64,000 nucleotides of DNA, from contig OZ345371.1 in NCBI GenBank assembly GCA_977006965.1, positions 1,426,001 to 1,490,000 of the forward strand, in the 5' to 3' direction. Position numbers and translations under genes: made by a program. The notes beneath the pieces were generated by a model, which had not been told where the DNA came from, did not search any database, and saw nothing but the letters and a program-made list of their open reading frames with translations. The stretch comes from Phymatolithon calcareum. Lineage: Eukaryota; Rhodophyta; Florideophyceae; Hapalidiales. Positions 42,298 through 53,666 of the stretch are shown piece by piece (position 1 is the stretch's first letter; the number at the start of each line of letters is the position of its first letter).

Positions 42298-43033
42298 AGG
42301 CGATGCGATGAGTTTGGGTTTTTAGGAATGGTGGGACTTCCTTCTTTTCGGCCGGTTTTTGTTTGGATTGTTTTGAGTGGAGACAGTCAGTTCTGCATTT
42401 TGTTTCCGTGTCCATTGAAGATAGGTGCTATTAAACGCAACGTCACTTTCACAGGCAAGGACATATTTATCCACCTAAATACCCGCATGCATGTTTACAT
42501 CGCCAAACTCAGAACAACTCTCGGGCCTGTCCAGACCTCGTCCGCATTTATCGCTGCCCATGATACTGACAGCGTCGACCTACATCACACTGGCGAGCAA
42601 TCGATGCAAGATATTGTCGGCCTGTTTCAAATTTGGAGTACTGTACTAGCAACTGGTGCAGTTCGAGACCATTCTGGATGGATGGATAGATGGATGTGAG
42701 TTTACGTCGCACCTGCAAGGCTTATGATAGCGCTATGTCGCTTGCCCTACTTTTCTATTTCGTGTTCTTGTGGATTGCGTCGACCGCGCTTTGCAAACTG
42801 GATTCTTCTTGCTCTGAGAGGGATTGTTTGGAAATGAGGATTGACATCTCTTTTAGCGCGTGATCGAGTCTGCGGTCTTCTGACCTCTTCTTTTCTTTTG
42901 GGGGTATGGGAAGCGATGGAATAGCCAGTGGGTGCACAGGAGTCTTTGCTTCGCTTTCTTGAGATGGAGGAAGGGTGGGAGCTCGCTTCGTATGGGATTA
43001 CACCCTATGGCTGCACTCACATAATGCACAATA
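42298..43033. other. Intergenic, no gene seen
   Basis: Between the TAF9 stop and the thiaminase-like stop. A GGATGGAT-type simple repeat lies at 42675-42698. Confidence 0.45.
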
Positions 43034-44290
43034 TTAAGAATAGCAAGCGTCGCCTGGCGCTGGTTTCCGCTCGCAGACCCAATCCGGCACGATCGCCTTC
43101 TGTATTCTGTCTTTGTAATTCTCCAACCACTGGCGAGAGCGTGGGCCTATGCGAAATGGCTTAGGAGATGTGCTCCTGAATAGACGCCGCAGCCGATTGT
43201 ACGTCTTGTATTTGCCGGCAAGATTATTCAATACAGATTTCCGAACAGGAAGCAAGTACTGAGGAATGGGATCAGACTTGCTCGCCCCAAAGGCCCCCTC
43301 CAAGTAACGAGTGGAGGAAATGAAGTTCGCCACGGTCAGGGCTGCACGCTGCCGCTCCCTTCCGACGATTGCAGAGCTAATACCCACAGCGTCTGTGTAG
43401 AAGAGATCGACATTGGACCTATCGGCTAGTGGAAGTAATTTGAAGGTCACGTTTTCCGCCTCGGGGCCCATGGCCTCAAGGGACTCCGTGAAGCCAACGG
43501 TTGCCCTTCCGAATCCTTGCGCGAACCATGCTGCCCTTTGGTAGGCGACTGTGGGCTCGTAGTTCACCTGTCGAACACCGGCCATGCGGACTACGGCATG
43601 AAGATTGCGAATGGCTTTGCACTGGAGCGAAGGTGGCTTCGCTAGGAAAGGCTTCGGAGTGTAATTGCCGTTCACATCCATGACGGCGTCCAAGTAATAG
43701 GCTGCAGAGGTTGTACCCCCGGAAAGATCAATCATAAGGCCCTTATTGCGAGGCGGCTTTTCAGCCGATATCGTGCATTGGCCGACTTCTTTGACTAGGG
43801 AACGCAAGGAATGTGCGTTTTCAATTCTTGTGTCTCCCATGCGATAGAACAGAATGGCGCCACAGCCGATTTGAGGAATGGCGTACAACTTGCCGTCGAC
43901 CTTGACGCCTTCTATCCCGTAGGGAACCAAGTCGTTAAAGTCGTTGACATCAGTGGGTGAAATTTCTTTGAGAAAGCCTTTCTGTACGAAGTAGTCTAGG
44001 AAGATTCCATCGAATACAAAAATATCCAATGTCGATATGTTCGGATCCATCCCATATCCACCGTCCCACGTGTCGTCGAAGGTAACCTTGATGTCTTTAC
44101 GCTTCCACAAGTCATTGAAGACCTGTTTGAATTGCTCAATCCGAGGGACATAAGGATAAATACCAACATTCAGAGTAATCGGATGCTTTACGCTCGGTGG
44201 AGCAGTCCTGTTGGTGCTGGAAACGAACGCTCCATTGACAAAAGTAGCTCCTGCAATGAACCACACCGAAAGTATACATAGCCGTGACAT
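43034..44290 (-). CDS. Secreted thiaminase I-like protein
   Basis: An intact frame of 418 codons. Residues 1-20 are a signal peptide (MSRLCILSVWFIAGATFVNG). The rest has the periplasmic-binding-protein-like fold layout of thiaminase I: HPITLNVGIYPYVPR near the start, then LYAIPQIGCGAILFYRMGD with Cys143 in the position of the catalytic cysteine, and GRATVGFTESLEAMG with Glu269 as the likely general base. The Cys-Glu spacing is 126 residues, close to the 128 of the bacterial enzyme (Cys113/Glu241). DLFYTDAVGISSAIV is a further ligand-side segment. Thiaminase I cleaves thiamine at the methylene bridge using a base or other nucleophile. Known mainly from bacteria plus a few eukaryotes, so horizontal origin is plausible. 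It could instead be a related thiamine-pyrimidine binding protein. Confidence 0.75.
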   Translation of the reverse strand: MSRLCILSVWFIAGATFVNGAFVSSTNRTAPPSVKHPITLNVGIYPYVPRIEQFKQVFNDLWKRKDIKVTFDDTWDGGYGMDPNISTLDIFVFDGIFLDYFVQKGFLKEISPTDVNDFNDLVPYGIEGVKVDGKLYAIPQIGCGAILFYRMGDTRIENAHSLRSLVKEVGQCTISAEKPPRNKGLMIDLSGGTTSAAYYLDAVMDVNGNYTPKPFLAKPPSLQCKAIRNLHAVVRMAGVRQVNYEPTVAYQRAAWFAQGFGRATVGFTESLEAMGPEAENVTFKLLPLADRSNVDLFYTDAVGISSAIVGRERQRAALTVANFISSTRYLEGAFGASKSDPIPQYLLPVRKSVLNNLAGKYKTYNRLRRLFRSTSPKPFRIGPRSRQWLENYKDRIQKAIVPDWVCERKPAPGDACYS

Positions 44291-45739
44291 GCCGGGTTAT
44301 TCAACGTGCTACAGCTTGTCAGCGAACGTATTGAATCGACAATGAATAAAAGGGCGTTGCAAACGCCTTCGTCGTACACCGTGAGCTTTAGCGCAAACGA
44401 GGACGTCCGATTCAAAAGGGAAGAAAAACGGAGAGCGAAGAGCTTCGATCGTGTTTACCGCTACAGTTTGCGTCTGTTGTCGCGAACGTTGAGATGCTTA
44501 CCTTCACCGCGGAAGGTGGTGAGGGCAATATATCTAATGAGTGTTTTTGTTGTGAGAGGCACACATCTCACTGTAAAATCGAACTAGAATAGAAAAAGAA
44601 AAACAGCGCTTCCGGAGATCTGACTGCGTCAGCAACAATACAACTTCCATCCTATTAGACTAGTAGCGCGACAGAAATGACATCGCTGCAAAGGCGGCCT
44701 CGATAAGCAATCAGATGCTCACGCGTTATGATAACCTAGCACAAATTTCCCAGGCGCCGTCCTTTTGAGCATAGTGATAAAATCGGGACCAAACAAACAA
44801 ACAAACATACATACAAAGAAACAAACAAGAAGGTGCGTGTAATAATGGCTGCGCGATCGTACAGTGATGCCTCGGAAGAGGCTCTGATACCACATCGCCG
44901 CATCCCGATCCCAGCTAGCACTGCGCTGAGACAGCCCAGCAAAGGTCTCACCACCGTTGCATTCGGCAGGTACTTAGGCCATTTCCTTGGCGATACGCAA
45001 ACAATCGCGTGGCTATATGGCGCAAGCCTACAGCGAAAATTGCCTAACACTTACAACCGCAAGGAAGTGGAATTTACGGAAGAGTACAGTACGCACTCAA
45101 ATCTTTAGTAACCATTCTCAAGATTCATGCCAACCCGATACGGCCACGTCAGACGAATTAGAGTTAGTTTAGAAGTAAACGACGATGTTTCAGGCTGTTC
45201 AAGACGGGAGCGAAAAGCACGCGGAACCTTGGCAAATGCTGAATGACCGATCTAAGAGAGCTCTTTAGGGAGATGACGTCCGCAGAAGCTCATCAGTCCT
45301 CTTCTGTCGGAAGGACATCTTGAGAAGGAAAATATCTGCGGACCTGGACACGGATCGGTATGGCATTCGGCTCGAGTCTTATAGCCGCCAGCTTTGATAG
45401 CTGCCGGGGAATCAGATCCCATTAGTGTGCGAAAATATCCGCGCTTTCCAACGGAAACCAGCTCAAGGGACATGATATTGAAGGTTGCACAGCTATTGTC
45501 TCGTAATGCTGAACGCACTGGACTCTCGGCCGTAGGAAGAGAAAATCATCGAAAGCGTTCGGAAGTAACAATCGGTGTGGTCTCTCGCATTTCCTCAGAA
45601 ATCAGAACAGTCCAGTGCCATTTCATGCTGTTTCCGAGAAGTCGGGTATCATTAGAGATGACGAGGACGTCAAGGTTATCCCACGCAAAGAATTTTTATT
45701 CAGCAATTGTGCGAGAACTTTTTGGGAACATGGTTTACA
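44291..45739. other. Intergenic, no gene seen
   Basis: A CAAA-rich simple repeat lies at 44791-44830. Other ORFs of up to 140 codons overlap on both strands without recognised features. Confidence 0.4.
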
Positions 45740-46090
45740 CTCTGCTTCTTCTTCTTCTTTATTGCGGGTTTTTGAAGTTGTCCAAGAACAACTCCACATC
45801 CTTACGGCTACAGTAGACTTTAACAGACCTTCGTGGAGCTTAAAATCAATATCTCTACGCAGCCAATCTTCAGCCGCCGTCCTTCAAAGGGATGATCCGG
45901 GTTGGAAACCATTTAGAATGCTCACGGCAGCTGGTCATATCGTTACCTTCTTTCATTTCCTTCTGTTCTCTCTCCCAGCCTCCTTGAGCATTGCGGCACA
46001 CCACTCAGGGCGGAGTTACACTCTGATTCGGATTCTATCCGAACTCCGTCTACGAAAACCATATCTCAGTCGCCAAAGACCTCTTCACTA
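45740..46090 (-). repeat. Dispersed repeat R2, copy 2
   Basis: Matches 671-1030 in opposite orientation (plus strand here reads EQLHILTATVDFNR, DPGWKPFRML, FFHFLLFSLPASLS). Degenerate frames on both strands. Confidence 0.55.
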
Positions 46091-46663
46091 ATAATAATTG
46101 AGCACGTTGAGATACAAATGTTCCCCTTTATATCTGATGAGTTCGCTCTCTAAATAGAGATTTTGGCGTGAATTCCTCTACGGCTATGGAGGGGAAACCG
46201 TAGAATCGTGTGCGTTGGCTCCAGGCTAAGGACGCGTCGAAAACCGCAACACGAGAAGACGCGTCCTTAATTTTGAGCAAGCGCACACGATTGTATTCTT
46301 CCCGTGCTCAAGTCGACACGCTTATTCGATGCCGCTAAGGGAGTTTACATATGACGATGAAAGTCTGGGCTCAGGACTGGTCGTTTCGTGTGACCACATT
46401 TGTTCCGGCAGCTTGCGTGGTTAATACCTCGTTTCTATTCTCTAGTGTCCATCCAGAATGCCAACAGCACATGGCACTGCGAAGATCAAGCAACTCATCG
46501 ATAACTCATTTAACTCCCGTACTAGTCGTCGACGTTCAGTCATTTCAGATCCTGTATTTACGTTCGAGAGCGGTGTTGGGACCTACTTAACTCCCGCGAA
46601 GAGGAAAAGGAAGACTGTGAATACGATGACGACTTCTTTTGCAGTACAAGTCAACTACAGGAT
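46091..46663. other. Intergenic, no gene seen
   Basis: No ORF or repeat recognised. An inverted pair around 46220-46275 (GGACGCGTC with GACGCGTCC) forms a short hairpin. Confidence 0.4.
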
Positions 46664-46775
46664 ACGCGAGTACCAGGAATGGATCCATATCAGGAGCATT
46701 TAGAGGACCCCTAGATGTTGAATAATGTACACTTTGTGTAATTCGAATAACCTGCAATAAACAAACAAACAAAAC
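46664..46775 (+). mobile_element. tRNA-derived SINE, 5'-truncated copy
   Basis: Nearly identical to the last ~110 bp of the element at 58843-59127, from ACGCGAGTACCAGGAAT through the tail CCTGCAATAAACAAACAAAC. The tRNA-like head is missing. Confidence 0.7.
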
Positions 46776-46998
46776 GATCCCGGTATGCCCATAATGTAGT
46801 AAGCTTGATGGTGTCGCAACACGCATCTGTCGTACTTCCACTGCTTGAGACTGTTGTGCAAAGCTATCCATGAGCTTGACGCCTTTGATACGTCTGAAAA
46901 TAGATTACGTTCGTTTGAAAAATTTATATGAATCTCATTCCCTCCATTGAGGGATCAGTGCCCATCAATTGAGGGAAAATTCCCGTCACATAGATACT

Positions 46999-48608
46999 AG
47001 TTCATCGAATGACTGCAGATACCGAACGGCTCTTAATTCGTCCATCGATTCACCAAGTCTCACGACTCAGACGTCTAGTCTTCGGTAACGAGTTTCATAA
47101 AACACGTCTTTTGCAGACTGGAGAGTTGAAACTTATGATCAGCCCCGTACTGGATTATCACTCGGGGAAGGAAAAAGCAGAGACACGTAGAGAGGAAACA
47201 GACTCGCATGAACTGCGACTTTTTACTTGGGTCAACTGCTGAAGCGGAGAGGCTTTGGTCAAATTGCGAAGAACACTTTGGACGGCAACCGGAAGAGGAA
47301 GACGCCGATGCTATTCGAGGCACTCTTGTTTCTCATGGTGAACAGGTGGTATTGGGACGAGTAGATGGTTTCGACCGCTATGGATAATGCCCGCAGCGAA
47401 CGAGTGAAGAAGCCCCTGGAAGAAGAAAATGACCAGCAAGAACTGATTAGATGATGAGAAAAATTCGCTAATTGCCAGTCGTATTGCCGTCCCACTTCGT
47501 GTTGTAATAATTATTGCCGTCGGATGCCAGTATTGTTGTTGCAAACAGTATTGCACTGCCTGGTGCAATAAATAAAAATAATATTGGACCAACTCCTAAC
47601 TTCATGCATGGTGTGGTCTCGATCGATTCTCAAGAACGCTCTTTTGACAGCACTCGAAAACCTTCACTACCGGCACCATTGCAACTAGATGCAATACTGT
47701 ACAGTGTGTATGATTACGGTTCTATATTACTACCTGGGCCCCCTGACGTGGGTAAAAAGGGGACTAACTAACGCTTTAGATATCGCGCTCGCATTAAGAC
47801 GAGGTTTCGCCTAATACTGACAGCAGTGGTTTAAGAAGCGGAAGCTTAGGGTTTGACCATGTCGAACTCGTCCAACTCTAAATGGAGCATATCAGATGCG
47901 CTCCCCTGTATTAGAGACCAGGCGATATACTAGAATGAACAGGTACCGAAATGCTGCTCCCGTACAGTTCTAGGAGTGTTACTGAGTTGCTTCAACAAAA
48001 TATAAGATGCGCTGGGGCAGGCCCAGTAGAACAATATGATGCGATTTTCTCAGGCGCTTCACCCCACTGGATATACATTACCGGCACATCTTTTATATAT
48101 TCACTTATGTTCAACAGTTCTGGCACTTGGCGCACATCAAGCGGAATGACCTTGACATACGACGGCTGTATCTAAGGGTGCATTGTCAAGTCTATTACAG
48201 AGAGAGGCTCAATGCAACCTGTACCGTTACAGCAATGAAATAGTGTAATACAGTACTCCAGCGCCTTTGGTTGGATAGATCACGAAACTGTGGATCAAGA
48301 ATTGTGTCTCATAGGGAGAGGCGCATATCTTTATTTCCTACACCTGTCTCCAGCTGATAAAGTCGTATGTTTCAGAATTCATATCTGCCGACCTGATGCT
48401 TCCTGCGTTTCACGAGCCTTGGCGTCGATCCCGACGTCATCGTCGCATCTGCCTCAAACGCGAGTGCCTTTGCGCCGCATCTTGTCGTCACCCTTACTTC
48501 CCGGTCGTTTCCGGCATCCCGTCGTAAACGTAACCAACACAACGGCAATCTCCTCTTCCTCGTCTCGGCGCAGCGCATTTCGGATTCTTTCACAACAGTT
48601 GCATCGAC
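46999..48608 (+). repeat. Duplicated block upstream of NB-ARC gene 1
   Basis: Similarity to 59262-60755 begins at ACTAGTTCATCGAATGACTG and continues, with small indels, up to the gene start. It contains non-functional coding-like remains (LLRTGELKL-type, then RNEKKNQQ-type) and TGGTGCAATAAATAAAAATA near 47560. The last ~240 bp, a probable promoter/5' UTR region, is the best conserved. The block and the gene behind it were duplicated together. Confidence 0.75.
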
Positions 48609-51600
48609 ATGGCGCTGGAAGCGATCGGGTTTGTTTTGGGCGTCATCCCAGAGTTGCGCCAACAGTTCAAAAGCCTCCAGACACGACTTTCCAACTTCAA
48701 TCGAGGTCCTGCCAGGTGCAAAGACTTGAATGACACGCTCAACATCGTGACGAAAAACGCGGAAACAGTTCATGACATTTTGAAGCAACACCCTGGGGCT
48801 ATCCCATTCCAGACTTCAGACATGTTTCAAAGTTCCCTGAATTCAGTTTACAATTGTCTCAAAAACTCCAGTGGCATGATGAGTGTACTTGGTCAGAAAG
48901 GAATGGCGGGAAGTAGCTCCGGGAAACGCAGATCATTCTTTCGGTTTGTTCGAGGTGTAGCGCGGGCCAATTCAAATGCAGACGAGATGTCAACTTTGGA
49001 GGCCCAAATCGATAAAGCCTCCAAAGCCCTGCAATCACTCGTTGACCAACTGACTGTCTGCCTGAAGATAGACACGCAACAACATACCCGCGTTGCAGCG
49101 AACACGGAAGCCAGGTATACATATGAAGAGAATACACCAGGTCTCTTGTCTACAGTCTCGTTGGACTTCGAGACTACGGACGCAAATGATGAACCTGTGA
49201 CACCGGAAGGGAAGCTCAAACGGTCGGTGCTCATAGGGAAGGAAGTCACTGCCGCCGCCGGTGCCGCCGCCGGTGTGATACCCGATGCGTTCGGCGTGGT
49301 CGGAATGGCCGGAGTCGGAAAAACGACGGCCTTACAAGGCCTTGCTCACGACGAGGAAATTCGTAATCGTTTTGTGGACGGGGTCCTCTACATGGCACTT
49401 GGACAAGGAGCTACGGAGCGTACTGTTATGGACGGTATTTCCAGTATCATGAAGACAACCGGGGCGACTGATACGGAGCGCACGGTTGAGAAATGCAGTT
49501 TACTTTCTGACGCCGTGAACTGTGCTGTGAAATGGTTTAAAGGTCGGGTATGCTTATTCCTTGTGGACGACATGTGGCCTACGGACAGTTGCGGAACCGG
49601 GTACCTGAGGGAGCTTCGACAGCTATTACGATCATGCCAGGAGAGTCGAATGGCAATTACTACTCGTAGTAATGCAATTGCCCTAAGCGCAGGACTGATC
49701 GTTGACTTCGACGTGAGAGCCCCTCATGGAGATGATTCAAGGAAAATTTTCATGAAGTATGCAACCGCTACATTACGTGGAGAAGTGGCGACAGGGAATA
49801 ACTTGGAATTCAGAAGCAGTGTTTCAAGAATTCTGTCTCTTTGTGCCGGCCTTCCAATTGCTCTATCGATCGCGGGATCGGCTGTTGCTCTGCGTGCGAA
49901 GACGTTGCGTGGTGATTTCCGAAGCGCATGCGACTCATACGCTGGTGAATTGGATGATATGAAGAGCAGTCTTGCAGATGAGAAGAACACCGATGGATCA
50001 AGTCTGAGTGCTTGCATTGAACTGAGTTTGAAATACCTGGAGGAAAAGTTCTCGAAGTGGAAGACAGATAATTCTTGTAATACTGAGCACAACATTATGG
50101 ACCTGTACATGAGCCTATGTGTGCTGGCGAATCAGGCGTGCGTCCCCCTTTCAGTTCTGTCTCGAATGTGGCAGCTGGATGAGAAGTGTGTTCGGGCTGT
50201 GGTGGATATGTTGTGCGATATGAGCCTCGCGAAGATTGATTATCCGAAACACACATCGGGGTGTGTGGGAGAAGCGGGGTTGATGATCCATGATCTTCAC
50301 CTTGAGTTCTGCAAGCAGCGATCAGGAAAGCATAACATGCAAACTCGATGGCACAGTCGGCTCCTGGAAGGGTATCTGGAACAAGATGAAACGACATGCG
50401 AGATGGAATCACAAGGTTCCAGCGGGTTATTGGATGAACAGACGGTGACAACAGTGTCATGTAGACCGTGGTGGTTCGAATCAGTTCCCAAAGATGGGTA
50501 CATCCATGGAAATGTTGCGCGACATTTGTCACTTTCCGGCTTGGTCAGGGAACTGGTATCGCTGTTGTTGGATGCTCGGTGGACTCAGTTGCGGATGGAG
50601 ATCGGTGGTATCCTGGCACTCACTAGTGACTTTGAGTGTGTCGAAAACAATGATGAGATGGGTGTTATACAAGGCGACATCAAGGACAGCCTTAGGTTGA
50701 TTTTGAAGGGGATCAGAGTTTCGTGGAGGAGAGTATCGGAAGAACCCAGTTCTTTCCTATTTCAAGTATGCGGACGGCTGTATTCTTTGAGAAGGGAGAA
50801 CAAGATTGTGGCTGCATATTTGAATAGCTTGGAGGCAAACACCGCAAGTCCATATTTGCTTCCCGCAAGTTCATTTTTCCCAAATGTGCCCAGAGCACCC
50901 GTACTGGAAATACCTTTGGGTGGTGCCCGTCGGTCTGTAGCGTGCTCTCCATGTGGGCGGTATATTGCGGCATGTGGGCGTTGGTGCGATATTGTTGTTC
51001 TGGACGCAACTCGTGGGGAGATATTGGAAAGATTGAAAGGGGATGGTGAACATATGACGAGAATTACGTTTGCAGGATCCAAGAAAATAATCGCAGGATC
51101 GAGCGACAAGAAGGTGCGTATCTGGGAGTGGGAGACATCGAACAAGCCGATGCAGGTTCTCGTTGGTCACAGGGATTGGGTAAGGTGCGTTGGTGTGAGC
51201 AGCGATACGAAATGGATATTCTCCGGGTCTGATGATTGCACTATGAGAAAATGGGACGCGACTAGCGGAATGCAAATTGCAGAGTTTGTACAAGACAGCA
51301 GTGTCCGCTCACTTTCTGTTCATAGAGACAATCGAACAGTTGCACTTGGTTTAGTCGGGGATCACTCTAAGGGCGAGAAGAATGCAAAGTTGAAAGTGTT
51401 GGACAGCTGCACGGGATCAACGATATTTGAGGATACCATCGGAGGGGGACGCTTTATCTATTGTCTCGCATTCAGTCCGAACGGCAGTTGTTTAGCTGCA
51501 GGTTCATTCGACAAGCCAGTGCTATTGTGGGATACAACAAGCTGGAGGAGAATTGGTGAACCTCTTGGCGGACATTCGGGTCCGGTAACTGATATCGCCT

Positions 51601-52640
51601 TTAGTCCTAACGACCAGCAAATTGCGATTGCATCGTATGACGGTTTTTGCCGAGTGTGGAATATTGCAACTAGGAACAAGGTTTGGGTGTCTCCAGACCA
51701 TCAAGCAGTGGTGCGAAGTGTTTCTTTTTGTCAAGATGGAAAACGAATCGTCTCTGGGTGTTCTGGTGGCATTGTTCATATTTGGAATTTGCAGCTTGAC
51801 GTAGAAGCAACAGAAGAAACGCGCGCAAACGTCAGACATGTTCTCGGTGTTGCAGTGAGTCCAGATGGACTGCGAGTTGCGTGTGGATTGGAAGATGGTA
51901 CAATACGGTTTTGGGACACGAGTACAGGCGAAGAGGTCGGAATGTCAATGGAAGGACACACGGACAGTGTACGGTGTGTTGCATACTCTCAAGACGGACG
52001 TCTGGTTTCCGGTTCGAGTGACAAAACTGTACGACTGTGGAATCCTGAGACGTACAGTGAAATCGGTAAGCCTCTTGTCGGTCATACAGACTTAATCTTT
52101 TCAGTTGCATTCAGTCGTGATGGTTGTCGCGTTATTTCAGGATCAAGTGACAGAACGATTCGCATATGGAATGCTCAAGCACACGGTGTAATTGCCGAGT
52201 TGCGGGGGAACGTGGGATGGCGCCACGTCGCAGAGACTCCTGATGGGAGATATGTTGTTGCTAAGTCCTGGGACCAACATAGAACTACCTATATCTGGGA
52301 TCGTGAGAGGAGAGAAGTCGTTTGGAAATCCGGAACGGATGGGGACGATGCCGAGAATGAGACATCCGATGATGCAGCCAGAGAGATCATTCTAAGCTGT
52401 GGGGACGAAGCGCCGCATTTGTGGCCAAGGAGCTTCCAATCGTATCCCGGCGAAATTTTCTGTATTACGAAACCATTTTTCGTTTCAGTGTACTATACCG
52501 CGTTTGAGAAAAGAACCTTGCTGGGAACATTGCCAGGAGTGTCAATTCGTTGGAAATATTGCTCAAATCGAAAGATTTTTGTTGTTGGTGTGAGGAGTGG
52601 CGCTGTAGCTATTTGTGACGTAGTAGGCGACACCGAATAA
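48609..52640 (+). CDS. NLR-like NB-ARC/WD40 protein
   Basis: An intact single frame of 1343 codons. Residues 1-95 are helical with a hydrophobic N-terminus (MALEAIGFVLGVIPEL), the kind of position held by HeLo/RPW8-type membrane-active domains in other NLRs (inference). The NB-ARC part follows: P-loop GMAGVGKTT (232-240), kinase-2 VCLFLVDDMW (314-323), RMAITTRSN (347-355), GLPIAL (414-419), and MIHD near 559-562 in the MHD position. From about residue 765 there are 11-13 WD40 blades (SSDKTVRLWN, SPNGSCLAAG, SSDRTIRIWN). This is a STAND receptor architecture as in fungal HET-E and animal APAF1; the likely role is innate immune or self/non-self sensing. AATAAA overlaps the stop. A close paralogue starts at 60756. 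Confidence 0.9.
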   Translation: MALEAIGFVLGVIPELRQQFKSLQTRLSNFNRGPARCKDLNDTLNIVTKNAETVHDILKQHPGAIPFQTSDMFQSSLNSVYNCLKNSSGMMSVLGQKGMAGSSSGKRRSFFRFVRGVARANSNADEMSTLEAQIDKASKALQSLVDQLTVCLKIDTQQHTRVAANTEARYTYEENTPGLLSTVSLDFETTDANDEPVTPEGKLKRSVLIGKEVTAAAGAAAGVIPDAFGVVGMAGVGKTTALQGLAHDEEIRNRFVDGVLYMALGQGATERTVMDGISSIMKTTGATDTERTVEKCSLLSDAVNCAVKWFKGRVCLFLVDDMWPTDSCGTGYLRELRQLLRSCQESRMAITTRSNAIALSAGLIVDFDVRAPHGDDSRKIFMKYATATLRGEVATGNNLEFRSSVSRILSLCAGLPIALSIAGSAVALRAKTLRGDFRSACDSYAGELDDMKSSLADEKNTDGSSLSACIELSLKYLEEKFSKWKTDNSCNTEHNIMDLYMSLCVLANQACVPLSVLSRMWQLDEKCVRAVVDMLCDMSLAKIDYPKHTSGCVGEAGLMIHDLHLEFCKQRSGKHNMQTRWHSRLLEGYLEQDETTCEMESQGSSGLLDEQTVTTVSCRPWWFESVPKDGYIHGNVARHLSLSGLVRELVSLLLDARWTQLRMEIGGILALTSDFECVENNDEMGVIQGDIKDSLRLILKGIRVSWRRVSEEPSSFLFQVCGRLYSLRRENKIVAAYLNSLEANTASPYLLPASSFFPNVPRAPVLEIPLGGARRSVACSPCGRYIAACGRWCDIVVLDATRGEILERLKGDGEHMTRITFAGSKKIIAGSSDKKVRIWEWETSNKPMQVLVGHRDWVRCVGVSSDTKWIFSGSDDCTMRKWDATSGMQIAEFVQDSSVRSLSVHRDNRTVALGLVGDHSKGEKNAKLKVLDSCTGSTIFEDTIGGGRFIYCLAFSPNGSCLAAGSFDKPVLLWDTTSWRRIGEPLGGHSGPVTDIAFSPNDQQIAIASYDGFCRVWNIATRNKVWVSPDHQAVVRSVSFCQDGKRIVSGCSGGIVHIWNLQLDVEATEETRANVRHVLGVAVSPDGLRVACGLEDGTIRFWDTSTGEEVGMSMEGHTDSVRCVAYSQDGRLVSGSSDKTVRLWNPETYSEIGKPLVGHTDLIFSVAFSRDGCRVISGSSDRTIRIWNAQAHGVIAELRGNVGWRHVAETPDGRYVVAKSWDQHRTTYIWDRERREVVWKSGTDGDDAENETSDDAAREIILSCGDEAPHLWPRSFQSYPGEIFCITKPFFVSVYYTAFEKRTLLGTLPGVSIRWKYCSNRKIFVVGVRSGAVAICDVVGDTE

Positions 52641-53277
52641 AAAGTTGCAATGGTGGAATATTGACTGCTTCGAAGCCGATAATCAAGTGATTCGATGGGG
52701 CTCGCAGACTTCTGAAAACGCTACCATGCACATCAATCGCAAAAAATGCCTCTTGTAGTCCTGCACTACTTCATTTACTCCCTTTCTCCATCGCCCACCT
52801 TCATCTACGCTGCATGCGCAATGCCCCCATCGCAATCCTGTAGTTGTAGTCTGACACGTATGCAACTTGCAGACTTTTTGCTCGATCAAGCCAAAGGCAC
52901 TACTGCACATTGTCAGGAAACGAGGCATTGCCACAGGCTGTCATGGCAACAGTCTCATTGACAACGGAGCTTCCTTCCACTCGTGCTTTATCGCATTGAA
53001 AACTTCTTGACGCTCCCTGCTACCGTTAAATCGGTGTAGAATCGATCAGTACACCGCCAATTTACACCATTCTCCTGATGCGCAACATGACCAACAGAAC
53101 GATCGCATAGGACAATTCGCATCACACATCACCGATCAAGCGCATCCGACGCGAGCCCTGCTTTTCGCTCCATCCCCGCATCCAGCGTCGGTCGAGAACA
53201 CCACCTGCGACGTCATGACTGTGAGCGAATGACCGCCCCGGCCGATGGTACAGTACTTCCATTTCCAGGTCTGTTGA
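52641..53277. other. Intergenic, no gene seen
   Basis: Between NB-ARC gene 1 and the foldback MITE; short ORFs only. Confidence 0.45.
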
Positions 53278-53666
53278 CAGAGGGGCCTTCTTGAGAATTC
53301 ATCAAAATCGCGGCATAGACCCAGTCAAAAAAGTCCTCATTACCAGTCATTATTTCGTGGACTGGTTACGAGGACGCGGCATAGGTTTTCAGTGGCTGAG
53401 TGTTGATTTGCAAACTTTCGCTTCAGATGTTTTCGCACACTTTTGAGCAAAAACTTGAAACATCACGAAAAGTTTGGTTGAAAAGCAATTCCGCTTCCGA
53501 AAACTAAAATCGTTATGAGAAAAAATGTCCCATAGATGAGCACATCAGCCACGCAAAACCTATGCCGCGTCCTCATTACCAGTGAAAATATTTCGGACTG
53601 GATTTGAGGACTTTTCCAGACTGGTAGTGCGGACGCAAAAATCGAATTCTCAAGAAGGCCCCTCTG
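53278..53666. mobile_element. Foldback MITE
   Basis: The ends are 23-bp perfect inverted repeats (CAGAGGGGCCTTCTTGAGAA and its complement, 53278-53300 and 53644-53666). Inside, further inverted similarity continues (AAGTCCTCATTACCAGTC against its complement, then GCGGCATAGGTTTT), giving arms of roughly 130 bp around a non-repeated centre. No ORF. A target duplication could not be fixed. Confidence 0.75.

Noticed and set aside
44791-44830. SINE tail in the CAAA-rich repeat
   Set aside because: No tRNA-like head or shared body next to it; treated as simple repeat.
50095-51293. Minus ORFs of 127-145 codons within the NLR-like genes
   Set aside because: They repeat in both paralogues only because the coding strand is conserved, and show no features of their own.
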